The translations under genes were made by a program, and so were the position numbers. The notes under the pieces were generated by a model, which did no database searches, was not told the origin of the DNA, and worked only from the letters and a program-made list of their open reading frames with translations. 35,760 nucleotides of DNA from Candidatus Kaiserbacteria bacterium RIFCSPLOWO2_01_FULL_51_21 (lineage in GTDB: Bacteria; Patescibacteriota; Minisyncoccia; Phycocordibacterales; 2-01-FULL-51-21), in contig MFLV01000005.1 of the NCBI GenBank assembly GCA_001781435.1, positions 1-35,760 of the forward strand. Direction: 5' to 3'. Shown piece by piece: positions 7,378 to 13,922 of this stretch; the stretch's first letter is position 1; every line of letters begins with the position of its first letter.

Positions 7378-8412
7378 ATGCGGCTACTTATCTGTACGCA
7401 AAAAGTCGATCAAAACGACGCAGTACTCGGATTCATGCACGGCTGGATCGCGGAGTTCGCACGACACTGCGAGGCGGTAATGGTCATCTGCCTTGAGGAG
7501 CGAGAACACCACCTGCCAAAAAACGTAACGGTCTTTTCGCTTGGGAAAGAGAGTCTCCGTTTACGCTTAAAACTGACATACGTTCTCAATTTCTACCGTG
7601 CGCTATGGCGACTACGGGGCGGTTACGATGCCGTTTTTGTACACATGAACCCGGAGTACATGCTTCTTGGCGGCATGTTCTGGCGGTTTGCTGGGATTCC
7701 CGCAGCGCTTTGGTATAACCACAAAACGGGCGGACTGCGCGCCCGCCTTGGTATAGCTCTTGCTCGACAGGTTTTTTATACGTCACCTTTTGCCTTCGCT
7801 TCCCGTTTTAAAAAGGCCAAGCGTATGCCTGCGGGAATTGACACCGAACAATTCAAACCGGAGATTGCAAAGCGAGAACCGCGCGCCATTCTTTCGCTTG
7901 GGCGTATTGACCCGGTGAAGAAAGTCGAGGTGCTTATTGGAGCGCTTCAAACGCTTGCTGACCGCGGCGCCTCTTTCGTTGCCCATTTCTATGGTGCTCC
8001 GACCTCAGATGAGAACTATTTCAAGCAGATACAGCATACCGCCGAGGGTTTGGTGAAGCGCGGGTTCCTGCGCTGGTTTCCAGCCGTGCCGAATAACCGC
8101 GCGGCGGCAGTATACAATGAGCATGCTCTGTTCGTGAGCGCGACTGGGACGGGGAGCTTTGACAAAGCCGTACTTGAAGCCATGGCCTGTGGGGTGCCGG
8201 CGCTTTCATGCAATGCCTCGTTCCGGGGGCTTGTGCCGGAGGAACTTTTATTTCGTGAGGCCGACAGTGCCGATTTAGCCGAGAAGCTTGCCGAGCTCCT
8301 TTCGAAATCGAGCGAAGAACTTCGGCATCTCGGCGCTTCATTGCGTGAAGCGGTCATCCGCGAGCAATCGCTCTCACTGCTCGTCCCGCGCGTTCTTTCC
8401 GCGCTTCAATGA
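7378..8412 (+). CDS. Glycosyltransferase family 4
   Basis: The start ATG lies 2 nt after the stop of the dehydrogenase-like gene. The 344-residue GT-B protein has an acceptor domain starting MRLLICTQKVDQNDAVLGF and the donor-domain entry AILSLGRIDPVKKVEVLIGAL. The nucleotide-sugar loop is GTGSFDKAVLEAMACGVPAL, with D and E in place of the usual E-x7-E pair, an acceptable variation. The motif MPAGIDTEQFKP before the donor domain is typical of GT4 (NGID-x-x-x-F). It probably adds one residue in glycan assembly on the cytoplasmic side of the membrane. Confidence 0.87.
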   Translation: MRLLICTQKVDQNDAVLGFMHGWIAEFARHCEAVMVICLEEREHHLPKNVTVFSLGKESLRLRLKLTYVLNFYRALWRLRGGYDAVFVHMNPEYMLLGGMFWRFAGIPAALWYNHKTGGLRARLGIALARQVFYTSPFAFASRFKKAKRMPAGIDTEQFKPEIAKREPRAILSLGRIDPVKKVEVLIGALQTLADRGASFVAHFYGAPTSDENYFKQIQHTAEGLVKRGFLRWFPAVPNNRAAAVYNEHALFVSATGTGSFDKAVLEAMACGVPALSCNASFRGLVPEELLFREADSADLAEKLAELLSKSSEELRHLGASLREAVIREQSLSLLVPRVLSALQ

Positions 8413-8416
8413 TGCT

Positions 8417-9505
8417 ATGACCGAACCGGTCTCCCTCGTCTACCTTGCCAACGCGCGATTCCCGACGACCAAGGCGCACAGCATCCAAGTCGCCCGAATG
8501 TGTGAATCGTTCGCCACGCAAGGCTCCCGCGTCGAGCTTCTGGTTCCTCGCTTGGAGGCGGAACAAAACGACCCGTTTGCAGGCAATAAAAATATTTCGA
8601 TACGGAGGATATGGACAACACCTTGGCGAGGGTCGCGTTTCGGATTCCTCCTCTCCTCGGCGATCTTCGGGGTTCTTTCGACGCTTGCGGTACGCAAGCG
8701 TCGAGGCATCCTCTATTCGATAGACCTCGATTACTTTTCGTTTTTCCTTCTACCCTTCCTCGGACGGCCGTATTTCTTTGAGATACATTCCGCAAAAAAA
8801 CCAACGCTATTTCACCGATGGCTTTTCCGGCGGATTACCGGGGTGATTGCCATCAATGAGAACGTGCGAAAAGCACTTGAAACGACCTTCCCTTCGCTTC
8901 GAGGGAAAATCTTGGTCTTTCCGAACGGCGTCGAGTTGGCGGCATACAACACCATTAAGCCGGTCTCGATAGAGCATCCTGCCGTTGTGTATACGGGAAG
9001 TTTCCAAGACTGGAAGGGACTCGAGATACTTCCCTCGGTTGCCCGCAAGCTTCCGAGCACACATTTTTATCTTGTAGGGGGTGAGACTTTCCCCGGCTTA
9101 AACACGGATGCGCTTTCTCCGAATATACATCTTGTAGCCCGGCAGCCAAAGGAGCGTATGCCGGCCTGGCAATCGGCGGCCGACCTCCTGCTTCTCACGG
9201 GTACCAAGAAAAGCGAGTACTCTTTCCGCTATACTTCTCCTATGAAGCTCTATGAGTACATGGCTGCGGCTCGCCCCATCATTGCGGCTAAAACGGCGGC
9301 CATCGAGCAGAGTGTGACCGGGGGGGAGGTTTTTTTCTACAAGCCGGACGATAAGGAAGACCTTGAGAAAACGATTGTCCAAGCGCTTAGGAATCCGGAA
9401 GAAGGAAGGCGGCGTGCGAAGCTTCTCAAAGAGCGAGCGGGAGCATTTACCTGGGAGAAGCGCGCGAAGGCCATCCTTGCATTCATAGCGGAAAAGTATG
9501 TCTGA
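8417..9505 (+). CDS. Glycosyltransferase family 4-like
   Basis: ATG 8417 (MTEPVSLVYLANARFPTTKA) is chosen. The ORF-track start at 8288 would bury the preceding gene's end, and its first 43 residues look like frame-shifted sequence. The 362-residue protein has an N-terminal acceptor domain with KAHSIQVARMCESFA. A hydrophobic patch follows (YFSFFLLPFLGRPYFFEIHS), then GVIAINENVRKAL, FPNGVELAAY, and a donor domain starting VVYTGSFQDWKGLEIL. The C-terminal loop TSPMKLYEYMAAARPIIA matches the PxKLxEYMAxGxPxIA form of many GT4 enzymes. The following methyltransferase overlaps by 8 nt. Confidence 0.85.
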   Translation: MTEPVSLVYLANARFPTTKAHSIQVARMCESFATQGSRVELLVPRLEAEQNDPFAGNKNISIRRIWTTPWRGSRFGFLLSSAIFGVLSTLAVRKRRGILYSIDLDYFSFFLLPFLGRPYFFEIHSAKKPTLFHRWLFRRITGVIAINENVRKALETTFPSLRGKILVFPNGVELAAYNTIKPVSIEHPAVVYTGSFQDWKGLEILPSVARKLPSTHFYLVGGETFPGLNTDALSPNIHLVARQPKERMPAWQSAADLLLLTGTKKSEYSFRYTSPMKLYEYMAAARPIIAAKTAAIEQSVTGGEVFFYKPDDKEDLEKTIVQALRNPEEGRRRAKLLKERAGAFTWEKRAKAILAFIAEKYV

Positions 9506-10115
9506 ATCTGCGGCACAAAAGATTTATACCAAAAGCGGCATGGCGCGGGAAAATCCTTTTCTCGGCAAAAAAGTTCTGCACGTCGGCTGTGGCACAGCGA
9601 AGCTTCCGGGAGCCACGGGTGTTGATGTTTTGAAGCTGTCCGGGGTTGATGTGGTGCATGATCTTGATAAAACACCCTGGCCGTTTGCGGATAATACGTT
9701 CGATGTGATTCTCGCACACAGCGTACTCGAACACGTTGATTCAGTTCTTCATTTTATGAACGAGGCATATCGGGTGGGAAAACCAGATGCCCGGCTTGTC
9801 ATTTGCGTTCCCTATTTTCGTTCGGTGGATGCATACGATGATCCAACACACCGACACTTCTTCACCTCCCGCTCGATGGAGTATTTTCTTGATGACGGGA
9901 ACTCTCTTGCCGCCTACTCATACTCGGGTGCTCGTTTCAAAAAAATCGGTTTCTGGTACGGCTGGCCGCATCCGTCGCGGAACCCAATACCATGGTTTCT
10001 GAAAAAAACGGCGCATCGCTTTCCCCATTTTTACGACCAGTATCTTTCACTGCTCCTGCCCGTAAAAGTGCTTTTTTGGGATCTTGAAGTGATAAAAAAT
10101 AAAAATTCAAAGTGA
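9498..10115 (+). CDS. Class I SAM-dependent methyltransferase (Methyltransf_11-like)
   Basis: The gene begins inside the end of the preceding glycosyltransferase (8-nt overlap). The 205-residue protein shows motif I KKVLHVGCGTAKLPG and motif II region GVDVLKLSGVDVVHDL. The acidic stretch PFADNTFDVILAHSVLEHVD is typical of Methyltransf_11, followed by the post-motif strand DARLVICVPYF. The conserved DDPTHRHFFTSRSMEYFL segment recurs in methyltransferases of glycan loci, where they usually O-methylate sugars. The last codons (VIKNKNSK) run into an A-rich repeat arm that continues downstream. Confidence 0.85.
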   Translation: MSESAAQKIYTKSGMARENPFLGKKVLHVGCGTAKLPGATGVDVLKLSGVDVVHDLDKTPWPFADNTFDVILAHSVLEHVDSVLHFMNEAYRVGKPDARLVICVPYFRSVDAYDDPTHRHFFTSRSMEYFLDDGNSLAAYSYSGARFKKIGFWYGWPHPSRNPIPWFLKKTAHRFPHFYDQYLSLLLPVKVLFWDLEVIKNKNSK

Positions 10116-10217
10116 AAAATGCAAAATACCCCTCGATCAAAAGGTGACCTGAAGAATCGAGTCCATCTTCATACCCTTGGAATTAATTTTTAGCTTTTCT
10201 TTTTAACTTTTAATTTT
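10087..10217. repeat. A-rich/T-rich inverted arms flanking a short spacer (MITE-like)
   Basis: The 3' end of the methyltransferase gene and the bases after it are A-rich (AAAAAATAAAAATTCAAAGT and on). About 50 nt later comes a T-rich counterpart (ATTAATTTTTAGCTTTTCTT...AATTTT) ending at the next start codon. The arms are imperfect inverted copies of each other around CCCCTCGATCAAAAGG...GAATCGAG, whose inner CTCGAT/ATCGAG are also inverted. The region holds no gene. The T-rich arm probably takes the place of a Shine-Dalgarno for the next gene. Confidence 0.45.
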
Positions 10218-11276
10218 ATGCGCATCGGCATCGTACTGCATCCATACGGGGAAGGGAAACCAGCTGGTCTTGGACGGGCGATTTACGAAATTACCCGCTC
10301 GCTCATTGAGCGAGACAGAGACAACCGCTATGTGGTCTATCTCCGCAAAAAGCCGAAAATGCTACCGGTGTTTTCGGGCTCCAATTGGGAAATAAAAATC
10401 CTCGGCAATCGTTTTTTATGGCTCGACCTCGGTCTTTGGGGAGAGAAGCTCGATGTCTGTATTTTCAACACGCCGGTGATGCCTCTTTTCATAAAGCCTA
10501 AAAAATCCATCGTTATCACCTACGACTATGCCTATCATTACTTCGAACATCCGTTTTGGCTTGAGCAATACCATAAATTTTCTCTTCGCCGGGCCGACCG
10601 CATCGTTGCGATTTCGGAATATACCAAGCAGGAGACGATCAAACTCTTCGACATCAGAGAAGAAAAGGTGAACGTCGTCTATTTGGGATTCAAAAACTTT
10701 TGCGAAGGAGCGCCCACAGCAAAGCCGGTCCTTGGAGGAAAAAAGTTCTTTCTCTTTGTCGGCGTCATCAAAGAGCGCAAAAATCCTCTCGGCATCGTCA
10801 AAGCATTTTATCTCCTCAAAGAAAAAACGCATTGCGAACACGTACTCGCTCTTCTCGGGTGGGGGAAGGGACCTTACTGGGAAGAGATAAAAATTTATAT
10901 CAAGGAGCACTCTCTTGAAACGAGTGTCATCATTGATGAGGAAACGCGCGACGATGGGCTCCTGCCGTACTATCAGCAGGCCGAAGCGCTTCTCTACCCG
11001 AGTTTCATCGAGGGATTTGGTTTCCCCGTACTCGAAGCTTTTTCCTGCGGGCTTCCGGTCATCACCTCCACCACAAGCTCGCTTCCCGAAGTAGGGGGCG
11101 ACGCCGCGCTTCTCGTTAATCCCCACAAGACAGAGGAGATAGCCGCCGCTATGGAGCGCATACTCACAGAAAAGGGCCTTCGCGACTCGCTTATCAAAAA
11201 AGGCTACGAGCAGATGAAGAAATTCTCGTGGGAAAACACCGCGCGAGGGTATATTGACATTATAGATTCTATGTGA
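10218..11276 (+). CDS. Glycosyltransferase family 4
   Basis: The 352-residue GT-B protein opens with MRIGIVLHPYGEGKPAGLGRA, the GT4 acceptor-domain loop. Mid-protein it has RRADRIVAISEYTKQETIKLF and INVVYLGF-like sequence, then the donor domain FFLFVGVIKERKNPLGIVKAF. The C-terminal loop YPSFIEGFGFPVLEAFSCGLPVI has the full E-x7-E pair of mannosyltransferase-like GT4 (WbaZ/MtfA-type). TSSLPEVGGDAALLVNP follows, a signature of this subgroup. Mannosyl or related transfer is the best guess from family resemblance only. No Shine-Dalgarno is visible in the T-rich leader. Confidence 0.9.
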   Translation: MRIGIVLHPYGEGKPAGLGRAIYEITRSLIERDRDNRYVVYLRKKPKMLPVFSGSNWEIKILGNRFLWLDLGLWGEKLDVCIFNTPVMPLFIKPKKSIVITYDYAYHYFEHPFWLEQYHKFSLRRADRIVAISEYTKQETIKLFDIREEKVNVVYLGFKNFCEGAPTAKPVLGGKKFFLFVGVIKERKNPLGIVKAFYLLKEKTHCEHVLALLGWGKGPYWEEIKIYIKEHSLETSVIIDEETRDDGLLPYYQQAEALLYPSFIEGFGFPVLEAFSCGLPVITSTTSSLPEVGGDAALLVNPHKTEEIAAAMERILTEKGLRDSLIKKGYEQMKKFSWENTARGYIDIIDSM

Positions 11277-11282
11277 TAGAAT
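11254..11282 (+). promoter_or_regulatory. Sigma70-type promoter for the NUDIX gene
   Basis: TTGACA (11254-11259), a 17-nt spacer and TAGAAT (11277-11282) match the housekeeping consensus, and TGA directly before the -10 adds an extended -10. It overlaps the end of the preceding glycosyltransferase gene. Transcription should begin near 11289, leaving a leader of about 30 nt that carries the GGGAG ribosome site. This is the best promoter seen in the window. Confidence 0.75.
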
Positions 11283-11318
11283 AAAAATTGGTATCAATCA
11301 GAGACGGGAGTGTAGAAA

Positions 11319-11846
11319 ATGGTAACGCTAACGCGTGACCTCGACCCTCGCGAAGAGGGGCTTGTCGATGAGCATGGCGTGCTCAACGACTCGGGCAGGC
11401 ACTGGCTTGCGGTTCTCCTTGGGCACCTCCCAAAGGTGCACGAGGGAATGTGGAAGGAGGTTTTCCTTCCCATGACGAGCAAGCTCGTCCGGACTTGCGT
11501 AGACCTTGCGCTCGTGCGCGATGGGAATGTGTTCCTGCCCTACCGGAAGGACGAGTTCTGGAACGGGTGGGCGTTTCCCGGCGGCTCGCTCGGGCCGGGC
11601 GAAAGCTGGGCAGACGCCGCAAAGCGTTTCGCTCGCGAGGAGCTCGGTATCGACGTCGAGTTCCAAAAGGTGGTCGGCGTCTACAACAACACCGACAACC
11701 CGAGGAACCACGATGTCACGGTGCTTCTCCTCTGCAAGAGCGAGGAACAACCGAAGGATGGCGCGTGGTTCTGGATGCAACCAACCGGCCTCATTCCGGT
11801 GCACGAGAAGTACTGGGAGGAGGTCAGCAAGCTTCTCGCGAGCTAA
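11319..11846 (+). CDS. NUDIX hydrolase (possibly GDP-mannose hydrolase-like)
   Basis: ATG 11319 follows GACGGGAG with suitable spacing. The Nudix box is seen at FPGGSLGPGESWADAAKRFA followed by REELGI. G, E, R and the EE-x-G part are in place, but the canonical RE pair reads RF, as in GDP-mannose mannosyl hydrolases that have R-x4-ELG. The strand ALVRDGNVFLPYRKDEFWNG before the box and VVGVYNNTDNPRNHDVTVLL after it also recall that subgroup. Nudix enzymes hydrolyse nucleoside diphosphates linked to another group; here an NDP-sugar is a reasonable guess given the locus. It has its own promoter and richer GC codon choice than neighbouring genes, so it may be regulated separately. Its substrate is not proven. 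Confidence 0.85.
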   Translation: MVTLTRDLDPREEGLVDEHGVLNDSGRHWLAVLLGHLPKVHEGMWKEVFLPMTSKLVRTCVDLALVRDGNVFLPYRKDEFWNGWAFPGGSLGPGESWADAAKRFAREELGIDVEFQKVVGVYNNTDNPRNHDVTVLLLCKSEEQPKDGAWFWMQPTGLIPVHEKYWEEVSKLLAS

Positions 11847-11881
11847 GAGCTAAAGTTCCGTCAGAGTGCGCAATCAGGACG

Positions 11882-11910
11882 TGGGGAATCCTTAGGGGTT
11901 CCCCATCTTC
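11882..11910. terminator. Stem-loop terminator between convergent genes
   Basis: TGGGGAATCC (11882-11891), loop TTAG, GGGTTCCCCA (11896-11905) form a 10-bp stem with one G-U pair. On the + strand it is followed by TCTTCTTTTT, which would end the NUDIX transcript. On the minus strand the stem contains the stop codon of the epimerase gene, so it overlaps coding sequence. Confidence 0.55.
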
Positions 11911-12851
11911 TTTTTCCAGTAAGCGATAGTTAGGTCAAGTCCTTTGTCGAGCGAGTATCTCGGCTCCCAGCCGAGCTCTTTTTTTGCCTTCGCGGCGTTT
12001 ATCGAGAGATACTCTTCGGCGACCGGCCGCCACGGGTAGTTGGGCGGGAAATGCTCGATGATGTTTCCTTTGAATCCTACTTTTTCTTTTATTTTTTTCG
12101 CAACTTCGAGCATCGGCATGCCCGCGCCGGTTCCGAAGTTGAAGGTCATGTTTTTCTTTTCGCTCTTAAGGAGCGTGAGGTAGGCGTTAACATGGTCGTC
12201 GACATACATCAAATCGCGCACCGCTTTCGGCGTGCCAAGGTAGACGTCAGCGCCTTTAAGCATAGTGGTAATGAGGTATTCAACAATGAAGCCGGCATTG
12301 AGCTTTCTGCCGTAGGTATTGCATGCCCGTGAAATGAGATAGGGAAGTCCGTAGGCACGGCTTGCCATTTCGATGTACTTCTCGCACGCAACCTTTGAAA
12401 CGGCATAGGGGCTTGCCGGATGGAGGATGATTTCTTCCACAAACGGCGCGCGCCTCTCCTGCCAGCCGTAGGTCTCCATCGTCGAGGCGAAGATGAATTT
12501 TTTGAAATCGGGGACTTCGAGCGCGGCGTGAATGAGATTAATCGTGCCGAGATAGTTTGTCTCGTTGTACTCGTGGGGCATTTCGAAGGAGTTGCGCACT
12601 GCGGTTTGCGCGCCGACATGGACGATATACTGGGGCGCAAAAGTCCGCACGATATTTTTTATCGCGTGGTAGTCGGTAAAGTTGGCGTAGAAAAGAGAAA
12701 GATTCTGCGAGATGTCGCTCACTGCCTCGATGTGGTCTTTATGGGAGACTGTGCGCACGAGGCCGCCGAGGTCATGCCCGCCCTCTTTGACGAGGGCGTG
12801 CGCAAGTTCGCTCCCGATAAATCCGGTGACGCCGGTGATAAGAATTCTCAT
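11892..12851 (-). CDS. NAD-dependent epimerase/dehydratase (extended SDR, NDP-sugar)
   Basis: The 319-residue protein is an extended short-chain dehydrogenase. It has the cofactor loop MRILITGVTGFIGSELA and an active site made of STMETYG and YAVSK (the Y-x3-K pair). RACNTYGRKL and the C-terminal substrate region RDLMYVDDHVNAYLTLL are typical of GDP-mannose 4,6-dehydratase, UDP-glucose 4-epimerase and related nucleotide-sugar enzymes. These convert the sugar portion through a 4-keto intermediate. The start overlaps the stop of the upstream nucleotidyltransferase by 4 nt, so the pair probably activates and then remodels the same sugar. The exact reaction cannot be decided from motifs alone. Confidence 0.88.
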   Translation of the reverse strand: MRILITGVTGFIGSELAHALVKEGGHDLGGLVRTVSHKDHIEAVSDISQNLSLFYANFTDYHAIKNIVRTFAPQYIVHVGAQTAVRNSFEMPHEYNETNYLGTINLIHAALEVPDFKKFIFASTMETYGWQERRAPFVEEIILHPASPYAVSKVACEKYIEMASRAYGLPYLISRACNTYGRKLNAGFIVEYLITTMLKGADVYLGTPKAVRDLMYVDDHVNAYLTLLKSEKKNMTFNFGTGAGMPMLEVAKKIKEKVGFKGNIIEHFPPNYPWRPVAEEYLSINAAKAKKELGWEPRYSLDKGLDLTIAYWKKKMGNP

Positions 12852-13555
12852 AGTAACCGCGCTTCAGTGCTCTTGAGCTCCCGCTCCGCTTCGGCAATAT
12901 CTTTTTCGTCGCTGATAGTCGTAAAAAATCCCCGGTGCATGTACGCCCTCAATTTTCCCTGCTCCGCCAATTTTGCGAAGGTCTCTTTCTCGATAAGTCC
13001 CCGCGTGGGCAGGTAGGGGAGAATTGATTTATTGAAAATGTAAATGCCCGTGTTCATGGAAATACCGGGCAGTATCGGTTTTTCCTCAAATGCCTTTACC
13101 CTCCCATCGTCATGCAGTTTCAGTATGCCATACGGTATGCGGGTTGGGTATGTTACGATGGTCGCGATAGGATTGTGGCGCGTGTGTTCTTTGAACACTT
13201 CCGCGACCGAGAGGTCGGTAATTTGATCGCCGTTGAGCGCCAAGAATACCTCCGGAAGGTTTTGGTGCTCCAAGATATGGCGAAATACATCACCGGTCTC
13301 AAAACAACCACTATGGTCATTGTAGGTCACCTGTACGCCGAGTGCCTTTCCGTCCCGGACGTGGTCCATCAGGACTTCCTTTTTGTAGTCGACGCTCAAG
13401 ACGATGCGTTTGATGCCGTGCTTCTTGAGCCAGAGGATAATCCACTCGACAAGGGGACGCCCATTGATAAAAACCATTGACTTTGGCCGCTCATTAGTGA
13501 GCGGCCGCAACCTCAAGCCCTTTCCCCCGACTAATACAACCGCAGTGTCAATCAT
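12848..13555 (-). CDS. Sugar-1-phosphate nucleotidyltransferase
   Basis: The 235-residue protein is a single-domain NTP transferase. It has the nucleotide loop AVVLVGGKGLRLRPLTNERP KSM, the catalytic-metal strand FLALNGDQITD and the sugar-binding NTGIYIFNKSILPYLP with FEEKP. The length fits the short GDP-heptose/mannose-type (HddC-like) and glucose-1-phosphate thymidylyl-type enzymes without the C-terminal beta-helix. It makes an NDP-sugar and pyrophosphate from a sugar-1-phosphate. It leads a two-gene minus-strand operon with the epimerase. TATCAT sits about 6 nt upstream of its ATG in the minus direction, so its transcript may have almost no leader. Confidence 0.88.
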   Translation of the reverse strand: MIDTAVVLVGGKGLRLRPLTNERPKSMVFINGRPLVEWIILWLKKHGIKRIVLSVDYKKEVLMDHVRDGKALGVQVTYNDHSGCFETGDVFRHILEHQNLPEVFLALNGDQITDLSVAEVFKEHTRHNPIATIVTYPTRIPYGILKLHDDGRVKAFEEKPILPGISMNTGIYIFNKSILPYLPTRGLIEKETFAKLAEQGKLRAYMHRGFFTTISDEKDIAEAERELKSTEARLL

Positions 13556-13604
13556 ACCCTATGATAATGCTTGTAATACTACGGAGGTCACAGCCGGCTG
13601 TCAA

Positions 13605-13627
13605 AAACGCGGCGGTAAGCCGCGTTT
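13605..13627 (-). terminator. GC-rich stem-loop with T-run on the minus strand
   Basis: On the minus strand the arms AAACGCGGC and GCCGCGTTT enclose a 5-nt loop, and the second arm runs into TT to give TTTTT. It could stop leftward transcription coming from further right. It lies upstream of, not after, the leftward operon. Confidence 0.4.
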
Positions 13628-13676
13628 GACCCTGAACGGTTTATCCCGAGCGCAGTCGAGGGGAGTCGAAGGGTAA

Positions 13677-13714
13677 ACCCCGCACCACTTTTGTGTACAA
13701 AAGTGGTGCGGGGT
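13677..13714. repeat. Palindrome with 18-bp arms
   Basis: ACCCCGCACCACTTTTGT (13677-13694) is the exact reverse complement of 13697-13714, separated only by GT. In its length and near-absence of a loop it resembles the palindrome at 1949-1990, although the sequences differ. It probably forms a very stable hairpin, perhaps separating the divergent transcription units. Confidence 0.88.
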
Positions 13715-13753
13715 AAAGCCATCTTTCTGCAACATATCGCTCTGACAGCACGT

Positions 13754-13759
13754 TATACT
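13754..13759 (+). promoter_or_regulatory. Putative -10 element before the leader ORF and flippase
   Basis: TATACT is followed 12 nt later by the ATG of a 47-codon ORF. A start about 7 nt downstream would give a leader of about 6 nt for that ORF and about 157 nt for the flippase. No clear -35 was found. Confidence 0.45.
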
Positions 13760-13771
13760 TGGGGCACACCT

Positions 13772-13915
13772 ATGAGAATTGCGTACCCGGCGCTTATCGC
13801 ATCTCCGAACCAAAAAGCACATACAACCCACACGGCAAAAAATTGCGGGGCTTTTACCCTCCACGGCGCGGCGGAGGAGGTGGCGGTTCCCCTGCGCCGC
13901 TTGGCGGGGTTGTAA
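13772..13915 (+). CDS. Small ORF upstream of the flippase (possible leader peptide)
   Basis: This is a 47-codon ORF (MRIAYPALIASPNQKAHTTH...) opening close after the TATACT element and ending at TAA 7 nt before the flippase ATG. I recognise no family. It has one cysteine, no membrane helix, and sits in GC-rich sequence that can also fold. It could be a leader peptide that couples or attenuates flippase translation, or it may be untranslated leader RNA. The codon pattern gives no strong coding signal. Confidence 0.25.
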   Translation: MRIAYPALIASPNQKAHTTHTAKNCGAFTLHGAAEEVAVPLRRLAGL

Positions 13916-13922
13916 TAAGGGT

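Larger units (their letters stand above)
13556..13771. other. Hairpin-rich intergenic region between divergent operons
   Basis: No gene is seen here. Elements in order: a 12-bp palindrome ACAGCCGGCTGT (13590-13601); a 9-bp stem-loop AAACGCGGC-GGTAA-GCCGCGTTT (13605-13627), which on the minus strand is followed by T residues; the sequence CCCGAGCGCAGTCGAGGGG bracketed by GGTTTATCCC and GGGTAAACC; and the 38-bp palindrome listed separately. A -10-like TATACT for the rightward genes lies at 13754. On the minus side, the promoter of the nucleotidyltransferase must lie close to 13560. Confidence 0.6.

Noticed and set aside
10416-11297. 293-aa antisense ORF opposite the GT4 gene
   Set aside because: It is a shadow of a well-supported GT4 gene, with no recognisable domain and a composition expected of a complementary frame.
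12420-13016. 198-aa + strand ORF across the epimerase/nucleotidyltransferase pair
   Set aside because: It crosses a coupled gene junction on the other strand and shows no domain.
13779-13922. N-terminal extension of the flippase in the ORF track
   Set aside because: The 48 residues are Arg-rich and not protein-like; the fold starts at ATG 13923.
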